From assembly GCF_014323725.1 (NCBI RefSeq), contig NZ_JABVED010000017.1, positions 47,516-111,515 on the forward strand: 64,000 bases of DNA, given 5' to 3'. Position 1 is the first letter of the stretch; the number at the start of each line of letters is the position of its first letter. A model generated the notes under the pieces. That model saw only the letters and a program-made list of their open reading frames with translations, was not told where the DNA came from and made no database searches. This stretch comes from Actinokineospora xionganensis. Its GTDB lineage: Bacteria; Actinomycetota; Actinomycetes; Mycobacteriales; Pseudonocardiaceae. Both the position numbers and the translations under genes were made by a program. Of this stretch, positions 52,765-63,679 are shown one piece after another.

Positions 52765-54489
52765 ATGAATTCCACTTCTTTCGGCGACGGCGAGACCACC
52801 GCCGCGGACCTTCCCGGGCTGCTCGCGGCCTGGGCGCGGCGGTGCCCCGACGACCCCGCGGTGAGCCACCTCGACTACCGGGTGAACCCGCGTGGCGTCC
52901 TGACGAAGTGGTCCTGGCGCGAACTCGACGAGCGGGTCGACGCCGTGGCGTCGTGGCTGGGCGGCCGGGTTCGGCCCGGCGGCACGGTGGCGGTCCTGAT
53001 CGGACAGACCCCGGACTACCACGCCGCCTTCCTCGGCGCCCTGCGCGCGGGAATGGTCGCCGTGCCGCTGTTCCCGCCCGGCCTGCCCGGCCACGGTGAG
53101 CGGCTCGCGTCGGTGTTGCGCGACTGCGGCGCGAAGACGGTCCTGACCACTCAGGACACGGCGGTCGAGGTCGAGGATTTCCTGCGCACCCACGGCTTGC
53201 CGGTCGCCCAGATCGTGTCGGTCGACAAGCTGCCCGCGACGTTCGGCGCGGGCTTCGCGCCGATCCCGCCCGCCCCGGACTCGATCGCCTACCTGCAGTA
53301 CACCTCGGGCTCGACCGGCGACCCGCGCGGCGTGATGATCACCCACGCCAACGTGGTCGCGAACGCGCGCCAGGCGTGCGCGGCCTACGGGGTGCGGCAG
53401 GACTCGGTGTCGGTGAGCTGGCTGCCGCTGTTCCACGACATGGGTCTCGTGCTGTCGATCGCCGCGCCGCTGACCAGCGGGATGCGCGCGGTCCTGATGG
53501 ACCCGATGGCGTTCCTGGAGAAGCCGGAGCGGTGGCTGCAGGCGCTCTCGGCGAACCCGGGTGCGATCACCGCCGCCCCCAGCTTCGCCTACGGCTACTG
53601 CGCCGCGCGCGTGTCGGACTGGGAGAAGGCGCGGCTGCGGCTCGACACCGTGCTGGCGCTGATCGACGGGAGCGAACCCGTGCAGGCGGGCGTCATCGAG
53701 CGGTTCTACGCGGCTTTCGCCGAGTGCGGGCTCAAGCCGGACGCGTACAGCCCGTCCTTCGGGCTCGCCGAGGCGACCGTCTTCGTCTCCGCGGGGCGCG
53801 GCGGGCTGATCCGCGGGCTGGACCGGGCCGAACTCGCCGCCGGACACGCGGTGGAGGTGCGGGCGAACCACCCGGACGCCATCCGCCTGGTCTCGTGTGG
53901 ACAGTCGATCGGCCAGCGGGTGTTCGTGGTCGACCCGGACACCGGCATCCCGCGTCCCTCCGGCGCCGTGGGTGAGATCTGGGTGGCCGGGCCGAACGTG
54001 GGCCAGGGCTACTGGGGCAGGCCCGAGGAGTCGCGGCGCACCTTCGGCAACACCGTGCCGGGCGTCGAGGGGACCTGGCTGGCTACCGGTGATCTGGGTG
54101 TGTGGTGGGACGGGGAGCTGTTCGTGACCGGCCGCATCAAGGACCTCATCGTCGTCGACGGCCGCAACCACTACCCGCAGGACGTTGAGCGCACCGCGGA
54201 GTCCGCGCACGGCGCGATCCGCCCACGCAACGTCGTGGCTTTCTCGGTGGCGGGCTCCGACGGGGAGAGCGCGGTCGTGCTGGCCGAGCGGGCCAAGGCG
54301 GTGAACGGCGTCGACCCGGACGAGGTCGCCGCGGCGGTCCGCGCCGCGGTCGCGCGTGCCCACGGCCTTGCCCTGCGCGAAGTCCGGCTGGTGGAGCCGG
54401 AGGCGTTGCCGCGTACCACCAGCGGCAAGATCTCTCGCAGCGCGTGCCGCACCCGCTACCTCGCCGACATCCTGGCCGAGGCGGTGTGA
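52765..54489 (+). CDS. Fatty acyl-AMP ligase (FadD32-like)
   Basis: 574 residues, ANL adenylating enzyme. P-loop YLQYTSGSTGDPRGVMITHAN, SWLPLFHDMGLV, YSPSFGLAEATVFVSAG, TGDLGVW and the C-terminal GRIKDLIVVDGRNHYPQDVE and TTSGKISRSACR (catalytic Lys). FHDMGL and the N(H)YP(Q)D motif are characteristic of long-chain acyl-AMP ligases that load a PKS ACP rather than CoA. ATG 52765 has GAGGA 8 nt upstream. The stop overlaps the PKS start (GTGA). It should adenylate a fatty acid and pass it to the N-terminal ACP of the PKS. Confidence 0.93.
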   Translation: MNSTSFGDGETTAADLPGLLAAWARRCPDDPAVSHLDYRVNPRGVLTKWSWRELDERVDAVASWLGGRVRPGGTVAVLIGQTPDYHAAFLGALRAGMVAVPLFPPGLPGHGERLASVLRDCGAKTVLTTQDTAVEVEDFLRTHGLPVAQIVSVDKLPATFGAGFAPIPPAPDSIAYLQYTSGSTGDPRGVMITHANVVANARQACAAYGVRQDSVSVSWLPLFHDMGLVLSIAAPLTSGMRAVLMDPMAFLEKPERWLQALSANPGAITAAPSFAYGYCAARVSDWEKARLRLDTVLALIDGSEPVQAGVIERFYAAFAECGLKPDAYSPSFGLAEATVFVSAGRGGLIRGLDRAELAAGHAVEVRANHPDAIRLVSCGQSIGQRVFVVDPDTGIPRPSGAVGEIWVAGPNVGQGYWGRPEESRRTFGNTVPGVEGTWLATGDLGVWWDGELFVTGRIKDLIVVDGRNHYPQDVERTAESAHGAIRPRNVVAFSVAGSDGESAVVLAERAKAVNGVDPDEVAAAVRAAVARAHGLALREVRLVEPEALPRTTSGKISRSACRTRYLADILAEAV

Positions 54490-57400
54490 GCACCCGGGAG
54501 CTGGTGGCCTGGCTGGTCGGCCGGGTCGCCGACGCCACGGGAATCCCGGTCATCGACCCGGACCGCCCGCTGCAGGAGTACGGACTGTCCTCACGCGACA
54601 CCGTGGGACTGGTCGCCGAACTCGGTGAGCGGGTCGGGCGGGTGCTGCCGTCCACCTTCGGCTATGAGCACCCGACCATCGCCGCCCTCGCGGCGGCCGC
54701 GACCGACGGTGTGGCGGCGGTGCCCGCGGCGCCGAGCATCGCGCCGGGTGAGCCGATCGCGGTCGTCGGCCTCGGGTGCAGGCTGCCCGGGGGAGTGGAC
54801 TCGCCCGCCGAGTTCTGGGACCTGCTGGAAACCGGACGCGACGTCGTCGGCACGCGTCCCCCCGGGCGCTGGCCCGGCGGCGCCGACGACGTTCCCGCCG
54901 CGGGCGGCTACCTCGACGACGTGGCGGGATTCGACGCGGCGTTCTTCGGGATCAGCCCGCGTGAGGCCGCCGTCATGGATCCGCAGCAGCGGATCGTGCT
55001 GGAAGTGGCCTGGGCGGCGCTGGAGCACGCCGGGATCGCGCCCGGCACGTTGCGCGGCAGCCGCACGGGCGTCTACATGGGAGTGTCGGCGGCCGAGTAC
55101 GGCACCATGACCATGGCCGACCACACCGCCGTCGACGCCTGGTCGGGCACCGGGGCCGCCGCGTCGATCGTGGCCAACCGGCTGTCGTACCTGCTCGACC
55201 TGCGCGGCCCGAGCCTGGTGACCGACACGGCGTGCTCGTCGTCGCTGGTCGCGGTGCACCAGGCGGTGCAGGGGCTGCGCCACGGCGACGCCGACCTCGC
55301 CGTGGTCGGCGGGGTCAACGTGCTGCTCACCCCGGGGATCACCGCGACCTTCCAGCGGGCCGGGGTGCTCGCGCCCGACGGCCGGTGCAAGGCGTTCGAC
55401 GCCGCGGCCGACGGCATCGTCCGCGGCGAGGGCTGTGGTGTGGTCGTGCTGCGCAGGCTCACCGACGCGCGCAAGGCGGGGGACCGGGTGCTCGCGGTGA
55501 TCCGCGGCAGCGCCACGAACTCCGACGGCCGCTCCAACGGCCTGATGGCGCCGAGCCCTGCCGCGCAGCACGCGCTGCTCGCCCAGGCGTACCCGGCCGC
55601 CGACGTCGATCCGTCCACTGTGGACTACGTGGAGGCGCACGGAACGGGCACCCTGCTCGGCGACCCGATCGAGGCCGGGGCGCTGGGCGCGGTCCTCGGC
55701 GCGGGCCGCGGCGAGGACCGGCCGCTGCTGGTCGGCTCGGTGAAGACCAACCTGGGCCACCTGGAGGGCGCGGCTGGGATCGTCGGCCTGATCAAGGTCG
55801 TGCTGTCGTTGGCGCACGGCCGCATTCCGCCGACGCTGCACTACCGCTCGCCCAACCCGCACATCGACTTCGAGGCGCTCGGGCTGCGGGTGGCCGCGAG
55901 CCCGGGGGAGTGGCCGCGCTACAGCGGACTGGCCACCGCGGGGGTGTCTGCCTTCGGGTTCGGCGGCAGCAACGCCCACGTCGTGCTTGAGGAATGGCCC
56001 GCGGCGTCCGCCGGGGCAGTCACGGACAGCACGCGGCCCGAAGTGGTCGCCTTGTCGGCGGCCACCGCCGACGGAGTGCGCGCCCGGGCGGAACGCCTGG
56101 CCGACTGGCTGGAGTCGCCCGCCGGGCAGCGGGTCGCGCTGGCCGAGGTCGCCGGGACCCTGGCGGTCCGGCGTGATCATCTTGGCGTGCGCGCCGCAGT
56201 CGTCGCTGATGACCGCGCGGAACTCGTGGCCGGCTTGCGGGCGTTGGGTCCGCCCGTCACGGCTTCTTCCTCGGACGCGCCGGTGTTCGTGTTCTCCGGG
56301 TTCGGGTCGTCGTGGCCGGGCATGGGTGCGGCGCTGCTCGCCGAACCCGCGTTCGCCGCCGCGGTCGACCAGGCGGACCTGCTGTTTCGGGCCGAGGCGG
56401 GCTTCTCCCTGCGGGAGGCGCTGTCCGCCGACACCATCGGCGAGTTCGCTGTGGCCGCGCCCGCGCTGTTCGGTATGCAGGTGGCGCTGGCGGAACTCTG
56501 GCGGGCCAACGGTGTCGTGCCCGCCGCCGTGCTGGGCCACTCGGTGGGCGAGGTCGCGGCCGCGGTGGTCGCGGGCGCGCTGGACCTGGCCCAGGGGCTG
56601 AGGATCGTGGTCGCGCGCACGGCGCTGCTGGCCGGGATCAACGACTCCGGTGCGGGCGCGATGGCCGCGGTGGAGCTGTCCGAGACCGAGTTCACCGCCG
56701 TCGCCGACCGGTTCCCCGGCGTCGGGATCGCCGTCCACGCCTCGCCCGAACAGCTGACCGTCACCGGCGACCCGGCCTCGGTCGCCGCTCTCGTCTCCTA
56801 TGTGGACGGTCTGGGCAGGCTGGCCAAGGCGCTGAAGGTCGGCGGCGCCGGCCATTCCGCCGCGGTCGACCCGTACCTCGACGACTTCCGTGCCGGGCTC
56901 GCCGATCTGCGCCCTGTCGAACCGCGGGTGCCCTGTTTCTCCAGCGTGGCCGACGAGCCGCCCGCGTTCGACGTCGAGTACTGGGCGGCGAACCTGCGTA
57001 AGCCGGTGCGGTTCACCCAGGCCGTCGCGGCCGCGATCACCGCCGGGCACCGCGCCTTCCTGGAGATCGCGCCGCACCCCATCGCCACCGTCGCCGTCGA
57101 GCAGACCGCGGCCGCCGCGGGTGTGCCCGTGCTCGCGGTGCCCAGCCTGCGCCGGGACACCGGGGTCGCCTGCTGGCTCGACGCGGCGGCGACCCTGCAC
57201 GTCAACGGACACCGCAAGGTGCTGGCCGCGCGCTACCCGCGTCCGCCCGTGGTCGACTTGCCGGGGCCGGTCTGGCGGCACGAGCCGCACTGGGTGAGCG
57301 CCCGCCGCGCCCCCGATGACCGACACCCGCTGCTCGGCGACCACGTCGAACTGCCCGACGACGGCAGACACGTGTGGCAGGCCGACCTCGGCGCGGCCCC

Positions 57401-60400
57401 GCTGCCCTGGCTCGCCGACCACCGCGCGTACGGCGTCGTGGTGCTGCCCGGGACGGCGTTCGTCGAGGTGGCGCTGTGCGCCGCGCGCCAGGCGCTCGGG
57501 ACCGACCTGGTGGCCGTCACCGACCTGGCGCTCGCCGAGTTCCTGGTACCGGGGCCGGACACCAAGCTCACGACGGTGGTCGAGCCGGACGGGCGGATCA
57601 CGATGTCGGCGCGCTCCGACGGCGGCTGGGTCACCCACGCCACCGCCACCGCCCGCCGCGACTCGTCGCCACTGACGCCATTGCCGTCGCCGCCCGCGGG
57701 TGAGCCGACCGATGTCTACGCCGCCCTCGCCGCGGGCGGACAGGAGTACGGGCCCGCTTTCCTCGGTCTGACCGAGGTCGTCGCCTCGCCGGGGCACGCG
57801 GTGGCGCGGGTCCGGCTGCCCGCGGAGGCGGGTGGGCACCGCGGGTTCGCGGTGCATCCGGCGCTCGCCGACGCCTGCCTGCAGACGCTCGTGGCCGCGG
57901 CGCTCGGGCTGCCCGGGGTGCACGGGCGGTATGTGCCGACCGCGATCGGCGGGGTGCGGGTGGTCGGGGAACCGGCGACCGGTGTCCGCTGCGTCGCGAC
58001 CCTGCGCCCGGACGGCGGGACGTTGCTCGGGACTGTGCAACTGCTCGATGGGGCGGGTGGTGTGGTCGTCGAGCTGTCGGGCGTCCGCGCCGCCGCGCTC
58101 GGCAGCGCGCCCGGAAGCTGGCCGGACCTCGCCCTGGAACGCCGGTGGGATCCGGCGCCGCTGCCCACGGCTGTGGCCGAGCCCCGGTCGTGGGTGGTCG
58201 TCTCCGACGAGGAGTCCCCGGCGCTTGCCGCGGGTTTGGTCGACCGGGTGGTCACGTCCGACCCGGCGCTGATCCCGTCATTGCTCGACGGGCGCGCGGG
58301 TGTCGTGCTGATCGCCGGAGCGGCCGCGGACCCGGCGGCGGCCGAGCGGCTGCTGCTGACCGCAGCGCGAACGGCGGCCAACGCCGGAGAGTCCCGGCTG
58401 TGGATCGTCATCAGCGGCGACGATCCCGGTGTCGCCTGCCTGCGTGGGCTGGTCCGGGTCCTGGCCTTTGAGCACCCGGAACTGCGGGCGACCCTGCTCA
58501 GCGTCGATGGAGCCGAGGCCGTCGCCGCGGAACTCGACGCCGACCGCGACGACGACGAAGTCCGCTGGCACGACGGCAAGCGGCTGCGGGCGAGGCTCGC
58601 CAGGGCCCAGGTCGAGACCGCCGAGAAGCTCCCCGTGCGCGATGGCGCGTACCTGGTGACCGGTGGCCTCGGCGAACTGGGTGTCCAGGTCGCCCGGCTG
58701 CTGGGTGACGGGGGAGCGACCAGGATCGTGCTGTGCGGCCGCACCGCGCGCCCGGAGGCCATGGAGGCACTGCGGGGTGTGGACGTCGAGGTGTTCCTCG
58801 GCGACATCGCCGACCCCGGGTTCGCCGAACAAGCCGTCGCCCACGCCACCCGAGGCGGCCTACCCCTGCGCGGAGTCGTCCACGCGGCAGGTGTCCTCGA
58901 CGACGGACCCGCGGTCAACCTGACCGCCGAGAGCATCGCTCGCGTTTGGCGCCCCAAGGTTCATGGTGGCCTGCGCCTGCACGAGGCGACCCGGCACCTG
59001 CCCCTGGACTGGTGGGTCGCCTTCTCGTCTGTGGCGGCCCTGGTCGGCTCACCCGGCCAGGCCGCCTACGCCACCGCCAACGCCTGGCTCGACGCTTTGA
59101 TGGCCCAACGCCGAGCCGAGGGCCTCCCCGCGATCACCATCAACTGGGGCGCCTGGACCACCCCGGAGTTGTCCACATCCACCCCGAACGATCCACAGCC
59201 CAACGCCACCCCTGCCCCCGACGCCCCGGCGCCGATAGACTGGACCAGGGACGCCCCCCAGGGGAGGGCGGGGGTGTCGGCGGGGGTCGATTCGAGTCGG
59301 GGTGGGGTACGGGCGGCGGCGTCGCTGGCCGAACTTGAGGCGTCGCAAGGGTTGGCGGCGCTGGCCGGGTTGTTGGCGCATGATCGGTCCGGGATCGGCG
59401 TGGCCCGGTTGGACACCGCGCGGACGCTTGCCCTGTTCCCCGATCTCGCGCGCCGCCCCTTCCTGTCCGGGCTCATCGGCGCGGTTCCCACCGTCGTGGA
59501 ACCCAATGGCTGGGCCGGGATCGCCGCGCTGCGCGAGCAGCCGGACCCCCGTGCCGTCCTCCAGGACCACCTCGCCGCCGTGCTGGCCGCCCTGATCGGG
59601 GCCACCTCGGACACCGTGGACCGTTCGGCCCCGCTCACCGGCCTGGGCCTCGACTCCCTCATGGCGATGCGCCTGCGGGCCGCGATGCAGCGTGATCTCG
59701 GCACCACCCCGCCGGTCTCCCTGCTGCTGCGCGGCGCGAGCCTCGTCGCGATCACCGACCATCTCGGCGACGAGTTGGAACTCCCGGCGTCCGACGCGGT
59801 CGCCGTGCCCGCGACCATCGGTCCCCGCGACCCGAGCGAACGCTGGCTCGCCCTGGCCTGGGCCGACGCCCTCAAAAGCGACCCGGGCAGTGTGCACCGC
59901 GAACTCACCGACGAGGACGCCCAGCGCCGCGTCTACGAGGCGATCAGCAACCGGATCGCCGATCCGCCGCCGCCCGAGATCGTGTTCAAGCGGCCGACCA
60001 TCGCCGCGATGGCCGACCTGCTGCGCGCCGACCTCGAAGGCGCCACCGACGGCGTGGTCAACGTCCTGCGCGCCGACGGTGACGGCCGACCGCTGCACCT
60101 GTTCCACCCGGCGGGCGGCCCGACCAGCGTCTACCGACCCCTCGTCGCCGAACTCCGCCCAGGTTTTCCCGTCTACGGTTACGAACGCATCGACGACGAG
60201 TCCACAGTGGAGGGCAAGGCGGTCCGCTACGTCGAGCTCCTCAAGCAGAACCAGCCGCGCGGCCCCTACCGCCTCGGCGGCTGGTCGTTCGGCGGGTGCC
60301 TGGCCTACGAGATCGCCCACCTGCTGACCGAGGTCGGCGAGACCGTCGAGCAGGTCGTCCTCATCGACACGATCCTGCCCAAGCTCGGCGGCGAACAGGA

Positions 60401-60848
60401 CCGCGTCCTGCTCGACCGCTTCGCCCGGTTCGCCGAGCACGTCGAGTCCACCTACGGTGTCGCCCTCGACCTGCCCGACGACCTCGACAGCCTCGACGAG
60501 GACGCCCAGATCGGCGTCGTCATGCGCAGGCTCGCCGCGGTCCCCGGCATCGGGGAGGCCGTCCTGCACCACCAGTACACGTCCTATGTGGACGCCCGGG
60601 TGGCCGAGCGGTACCGCCCGCGCCCCTACGCCGGGCCGGTGCTCCTGCTGCGCGCCACCGAACCGCACCCGCTCACCACCACCCTCGACCCGCGCTACCT
60701 GCGCGAGGACGAAGCCCTCGGCTGGGACGAGCTGTGCGCGGACCTGCGGGTGGTCAGGGTGCCCGGCGACCACCTCAGCATGATCGACCCGCCGGGCGTG
60801 ACCACGCTCGCCGCCGCCCTGGCCGAGACGGAGGCGCGCCATGGCTGA
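54486..60848 (+). CDS. Type I PKS, ACP-KS-AT-DH-KR-ACP-TE (Pks13-like layout)
   Basis: 2120 residues. N-terminal ACP (EYGLSSRD, Ser ~34), KS ([12 protein letters not shown], Cys ~250; [23 protein letters not shown]), AT ([13 protein letters not shown], ~684; specificity region [10 protein letters not shown], neither HAFH nor YASH), DH ([17 protein letters not shown], ~977), KR ([13 protein letters not shown] ~1388; [20 protein letters not shown]), Pro/Ser linker, second ACP ([11 protein letters not shown], ~1722), and TE ([14 protein letters not shown], ~1933). An ACP before KS and a TE after the last ACP match Pks13, but DH and KR are extra. It would condense the acyl-AMP-derived chain with a carboxyacyl unit, reduce the beta-keto group and release the product. 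Confidence 0.93.
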   Translation: MSTRELVAWLVGRVADATGIPVIDPDRPLQEYGLSSRDTVGLVAELGERVGRVLPSTFGYEHPTIAALAAAATDGVAAVPAAPSIAPGEPIAVVGLGCRLPGGVDSPAEFWDLLETGRDVVGTRPPGRWPGGADDVPAAGGYLDDVAGFDAAFFGISPREAAVMDPQQRIVLEVAWAALEHAGIAPGTLRGSRTGVYMGVSAAEYGTMTMADHTAVDAWSGTGAAASIVANRLSYLLDLRGPSLVTDTACSSSLVAVHQAVQGLRHGDADLAVVGGVNVLLTPGITATFQRAGVLAPDGRCKAFDAAADGIVRGEGCGVVVLRRLTDARKAGDRVLAVIRGSATNSDGRSNGLMAPSPAAQHALLAQAYPAADVDPSTVDYVEAHGTGTLLGDPIEAGALGAVLGAGRGEDRPLLVGSVKTNLGHLEGAAGIVGLIKVVLSLAHGRIPPTLHYRSPNPHIDFEALGLRVAASPGEWPRYSGLATAGVSAFGFGGSNAHVVLEEWPAASAGAVTDSTRPEVVALSAATADGVRARAERLADWLESPAGQRVALAEVAGTLAVRRDHLGVRAAVVADDRAELVAGLRALGPPVTASSSDAPVFVFSGFGSSWPGMGAALLAEPAFAAAVDQADLLFRAEAGFSLREALSADTIGEFAVAAPALFGMQVALAELWRANGVVPAAVLGHSVGEVAAAVVAGALDLAQGLRIVVARTALLAGINDSGAGAMAAVELSETEFTAVADRFPGVGIAVHASPEQLTVTGDPASVAALVSYVDGLGRLAKALKVGGAGHSAAVDPYLDDFRAGLADLRPVEPRVPCFSSVADEPPAFDVEYWAANLRKPVRFTQAVAAAITAGHRAFLEIAPHPIATVAVEQTAAAAGVPVLAVPSLRRDTGVACWLDAAATLHVNGHRKVLAARYPRPPVVDLPGPVWRHEPHWVSARRAPDDRHPLLGDHVELPDDGRHVWQADLGAAPLPWLADHRAYGVVVLPGTAFVEVALCAARQALGTDLVAVTDLALAEFLVPGPDTKLTTVVEPDGRITMSARSDGGWVTHATATARRDSSPLTPLPSPPAGEPTDVYAALAAGGQEYGPAFLGLTEVVASPGHAVARVRLPAEAGGHRGFAVHPALADACLQTLVAAALGLPGVHGRYVPTAIGGVRVVGEPATGVRCVATLRPDGGTLLGTVQLLDGAGGVVVELSGVRAAALGSAPGSWPDLALERRWDPAPLPTAVAEPRSWVVVSDEESPALAAGLVDRVVTSDPALIPSLLDGRAGVVLIAGAAADPAAAERLLLTAARTAANAGESRLWIVISGDDPGVACLRGLVRVLAFEHPELRATLLSVDGAEAVAAELDADRDDDEVRWHDGKRLRARLARAQVETAEKLPVRDGAYLVTGGLGELGVQVARLLGDGGATRIVLCGRTARPEAMEALRGVDVEVFLGDIADPGFAEQAVAHATRGGLPLRGVVHAAGVLDDGPAVNLTAESIARVWRPKVHGGLRLHEATRHLPLDWWVAFSSVAALVGSPGQAAYATANAWLDALMAQRRAEGLPAITINWGAWTTPELSTSTPNDPQPNATPAPDAPAPIDWTRDAPQGRAGVSAGVDSSRGGVRAAASLAELEASQGLAALAGLLAHDRSGIGVARLDTARTLALFPDLARRPFLSGLIGAVPTVVEPNGWAGIAALREQPDPRAVLQDHLAAVLAALIGATSDTVDRSAPLTGLGLDSLMAMRLRAAMQRDLGTTPPVSLLLRGASLVAITDHLGDELELPASDAVAVPATIGPRDPSERWLALAWADALKSDPGSVHRELTDEDAQRRVYEAISNRIADPPPPEIVFKRPTIAAMADLLRADLEGATDGVVNVLRADGDGRPLHLFHPAGGPTSVYRPLVAELRPGFPVYGYERIDDESTVEGKAVRYVELLKQNQPRGPYRLGGWSFGGCLAYEIAHLLTEVGETVEQVVLIDTILPKLGGEQDRVLLDRFARFAEHVESTYGVALDLPDDLDSLDEDAQIGVVMRRLAAVPGIGEAVLHHQYTSYVDARVAERYRPRPYAGPVLLLRATEPHPLTTTLDPRYLREDEALGWDELCADLRVVRVPGDHLSMIDPPGVTTLAAALAETEARHG

Positions 60849-62376
60849 CCGGACCACCGAACTCATCGACGACCTGCTGCTGCGCCGCGAGGAAGCCGTC
60901 CGCCTGGCCGAGAAACGCGCCGCCGAACGCCAGCACCCGAAGGGAAAGCTGACCGCGCGGGAGCGGATAGCGCTGCTGACCGACCCCGGTTCGTTCGTCG
61001 AGATCGACGAGTTCGCCCGGCACGGCGCCGGCCCGCTCGGCGACGGCCTCGTCGCCGGGCACGCCACCGTCGACGGCCGCCCGATCTGCGTGCACGCCCA
61101 GGATTTCAGCGTCTTCGGCGGCAGCCTCGGCGAGGCGTCCGGGGCGAAGGTGAACAAGGTCATGGACCTCGCCACCCGCACCGGCGTGCCGGTCGTCGGC
61201 ATCAACGACGGCGGCGGCGCCCGCATCCAGGAGGGCGTCACCTCCCTCGCCCGGTACGCCGAGCTGGCCGTGCGGCACACCAACGCGTCCGGCGTCATCC
61301 CGCAGATCTCGCTGATCCTGGGCCCGTGCGCGGGCGGCGCGGTGTACGCGCCCGCCCTGACCGACTTCACCGTCGTCGTCGACAAGCTCTCCCAGATGGT
61401 CGTCACCGGCCCCGACGTCCTGCGCGCCGCGACCGGCGAGGAGATCACCCTGGACGACCTGGGCGGCGCCCGGGTCAACGCCACCGTCTCCGGGAACGCC
61501 CACTATCTGGCCACCGACGAGGCCGACGCCATCGACTGGGTCAAGACCCTGCTGGGCTATCTGCCCGCCAACAACCGTGACAGCGCACCGGAGTACGACG
61601 ACGACACCGCGCCCGAGGTGACCGCGTCGGACCTCGAGCTCAACCGGATCGTGCCGGACGGGGCGAACCAGGGCTACGACATGACCGACGTCCTCGCCCG
61701 TGTGGTCGACGACGGCGACCTGCTGCAGGTGCACGGCGCCTTCGCGCCCAACATAATCTGCGCGTTCGCCCGGGTCGGCGGCCGGTCGGTCGGGGTCGTG
61801 GCCAACCAGCCGCGCTTCGGCGCGGGCGCGATCGACATCGACGCCTCGGAGAAGGCGGCCAGGTTCGTCCGCTTCTGCGATGCGTTCAACCTCCCGCTGC
61901 TCACCTTCGCCGACGTCCCCGGCTACCTCCCCGGCCTCGACCAGGAACGCGGCGGGATCATCCGCCGCGGCGCGAAGCTGATCTACGCCTACGCCGAGGC
62001 GACCGTCCCGAAGGTCACCGTGGTCGTGCGCAAGGCCTACGGCGGCGGCTACGCGGTCATGGGCTCGAAGCACCTCGGCGCCGACGTGAACCTGGCCTGG
62101 CCCACCGCCCGGATCGCCGTCGTCGGCCCGGAAGGCACTGTGCAGGTCCTGCACCGGCGCGAACTGGCCGCCCTGTCCGGCGCCGAACGCGCCGCGCGGG
62201 AGCGCGAGCTGATCGCCCGGCACCAGGACAGCCCGTACCCGGCGGCCGAACGCGGGTACGTCGACAGCGTGATCGAACCCGCCCGCACCCGCCTGGCTGT
62301 CACCGCGGCGCTGCGCGCGCTGCGCGGCAAGACCGCGTCCGTCCCCGCCCGCAAGCACGGAAACATCCCCCTGTAG
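60841..62376 (+). CDS. Acyl-CoA carboxylase beta subunit (AccD4-like position)
   Basis: 511 residues, carboxyltransferase: KLTARERIALLTDPGSF, VGINDGGGARIQEGV, ADVPGYLPGLDQERGGIIRRG, VRKAYGGGYAVMGSKHLG and the ending KHGNIPL. It overlaps the PKS by 8 bp. As in the mycolate locus, it probably carboxylates the alpha position of an acyl-CoA to make the PKS extender; chain length cannot be read. The biotin subunit is not in the window. Confidence 0.93.
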   Translation: MADRTTELIDDLLLRREEAVRLAEKRAAERQHPKGKLTARERIALLTDPGSFVEIDEFARHGAGPLGDGLVAGHATVDGRPICVHAQDFSVFGGSLGEASGAKVNKVMDLATRTGVPVVGINDGGGARIQEGVTSLARYAELAVRHTNASGVIPQISLILGPCAGGAVYAPALTDFTVVVDKLSQMVVTGPDVLRAATGEEITLDDLGGARVNATVSGNAHYLATDEADAIDWVKTLLGYLPANNRDSAPEYDDDTAPEVTASDLELNRIVPDGANQGYDMTDVLARVVDDGDLLQVHGAFAPNIICAFARVGGRSVGVVANQPRFGAGAIDIDASEKAARFVRFCDAFNLPLLTFADVPGYLPGLDQERGGIIRRGAKLIYAYAEATVPKVTVVVRKAYGGGYAVMGSKHLGADVNLAWPTARIAVVGPEGTVQVLHRRELAALSGAERAARERELIARHQDSPYPAAERGYVDSVIEPARTRLAVTAALRALRGKTASVPARKHGNIPL

Positions 62377-62423
62377 CAGCAAAACCAGCACCGAAATCCT
62401 GCAGCAACGAAAGAGGTCGGCCG

Positions 62424-63437
62424 ATGTTACGCAGATCCAAGTGGGTAGCCGCGGTGTGCGCCGCCGTGGTCGCGGCGGCCGTGGTGGTGGCGCTGCCGAA
62501 CGGGCCCGCCGAGGCCCAGCCGGTGTCGCGGGCGCGGACCACGGCCGTCGCCGACGACGGCGCGCGGATCGCCGAGGAGATTCGGGTCGACGAGCGCACC
62601 CTCGACCTGCGGATCACCTCGCCCGCCCTCGGCACGTCGGGCTGGGTGCGGCTGCTGCTGCCGCGCGGTTGGGACACCCAGACCCGCACCTGGCCGGTGC
62701 TCTACCTGCTGCACGGCGCCGGTGAGGTGCAGGACTACAAGTCGTGGACGGCCTTCACCGACGCCGCCGCGTTCACCGCCGACAAGGACGTCCTTGTGGT
62801 GCTGCCCAGCGACGGCAAGGCGGGCATGTACTCGCCGTGGTGGAACTTCGGCGGTTCGAACAAGCCGGACTGGGAGACCTTCCACGTCACCGAGATCCGC
62901 CAGCTGATCGAACGCGGCTACGGCGCGGGCACCGTGCGCGCGGTCGCCGGGCTGTCCATCGGCGGATACGGGGCGATGGCCTACGCGTTCCGCCACCCCG
63001 GCATGTTCAAGGCCGCCGCCAGCTACAGCGGGGTGCTGAACACGACCATCTACGGCGTCCCGAACTTCATCCAGATGATCCTCATGCGGGAGGGCCTGAA
63101 CTTCTACAGCCTGTGGGGCAACGAGTGGATGCAGCGCTCCATCTGGACGGCGCGCAACCCCTACGACAACGTCGAGAAGCTGCGCGGCACCAGGCTCTAC
63201 GTGTCCTCGGGCGACGGCGGCACCGGCCCACTGGACCCGCCAGGCAACAGCCCCGACGTGATGATCGAGCCGCTCGCGAAGCTGTCGTCGAGCTCGTTCA
63301 CCGACCGCCTGAAGCAGGCGGGCATCCCGGTGACGACCAACTACTACGGCGGCGGCAGCCACATCTGGCCCTACTGGCAGCGCGAGTTCAAAGCCTCCTG
63401 GCCGGTCCTTGCCGCCGGCCTCGGCCTGCCCGCCTAG
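62424..63437 (+). CDS. Secreted antigen-85/esterase-D-like acyltransferase
   Basis: 337 residues, exported alpha/beta hydrolase. Signal peptide to AEAQ. Nucleophile in AVAGLSIGGYGAMAYAFRHP; catalytic His in YYGGGSHIWPYWQREF, the same order as in antigen 85 (GTHSWEYW). RBS AAAGAGG, ATG 62424. It follows the carboxylase and may transfer or hydrolyse the acyl product outside the membrane. Trehalose binding cannot be judged. Confidence 0.88.
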   Translation: MLRRSKWVAAVCAAVVAAAVVVALPNGPAEAQPVSRARTTAVADDGARIAEEIRVDERTLDLRITSPALGTSGWVRLLLPRGWDTQTRTWPVLYLLHGAGEVQDYKSWTAFTDAAAFTADKDVLVVLPSDGKAGMYSPWWNFGGSNKPDWETFHVTEIRQLIERGYGAGTVRAVAGLSIGGYGAMAYAFRHPGMFKAAASYSGVLNTTIYGVPNFIQMILMREGLNFYSLWGNEWMQRSIWTARNPYDNVEKLRGTRLYVSSGDGGTGPLDPPGNSPDVMIEPLAKLSSSSFTDRLKQAGIPVTTNYYGGGSHIWPYWQREFKASWPVLAAGLGLPA

Positions 63438-63603
63438 CGCTCGGTTTCCGGCTGGTCCACCGTCTCGGAGTCCTGCTCGTCCGCGACGATTTCAGAGAAT
63501 GCGTCCATCCACACCATCAGGTGCCTCGCTGTCCGGTCGGTCCGCGCCCTTCACTGCCTAGACCGACCGGGGCCCTGGAAGGTTGCCTCGACAGCACGAA
63601 CAA

Positions 63604-63645
63604 AGCCGGGCCGGTATGCCACACCTGCGGCAAACCGGCCCGGCT
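63604..63645 (-). terminator. Intrinsic terminator of the P-domain protein gene
   Basis: 12-bp stem AGCCGGGCCGGT / ACCGGCCCGGCT with an 18-nt loop, 35 bp past the minus-strand stop at 63680. The rest of 63438-63603 has no supported gene. Confidence 0.8.
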
Positions 63646-63679
63646 CTGTCTGATCCTTGCCAAATCTCGGGGAGGCGGA

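Noticed and set aside
63434..63520. Short minus-strand ORF of about 27 codons (MVWMDAFSEIVADEQ...)
   Set aside because: It has a weak ribosome site and overlaps the esterase stop; too short to support without conservation.
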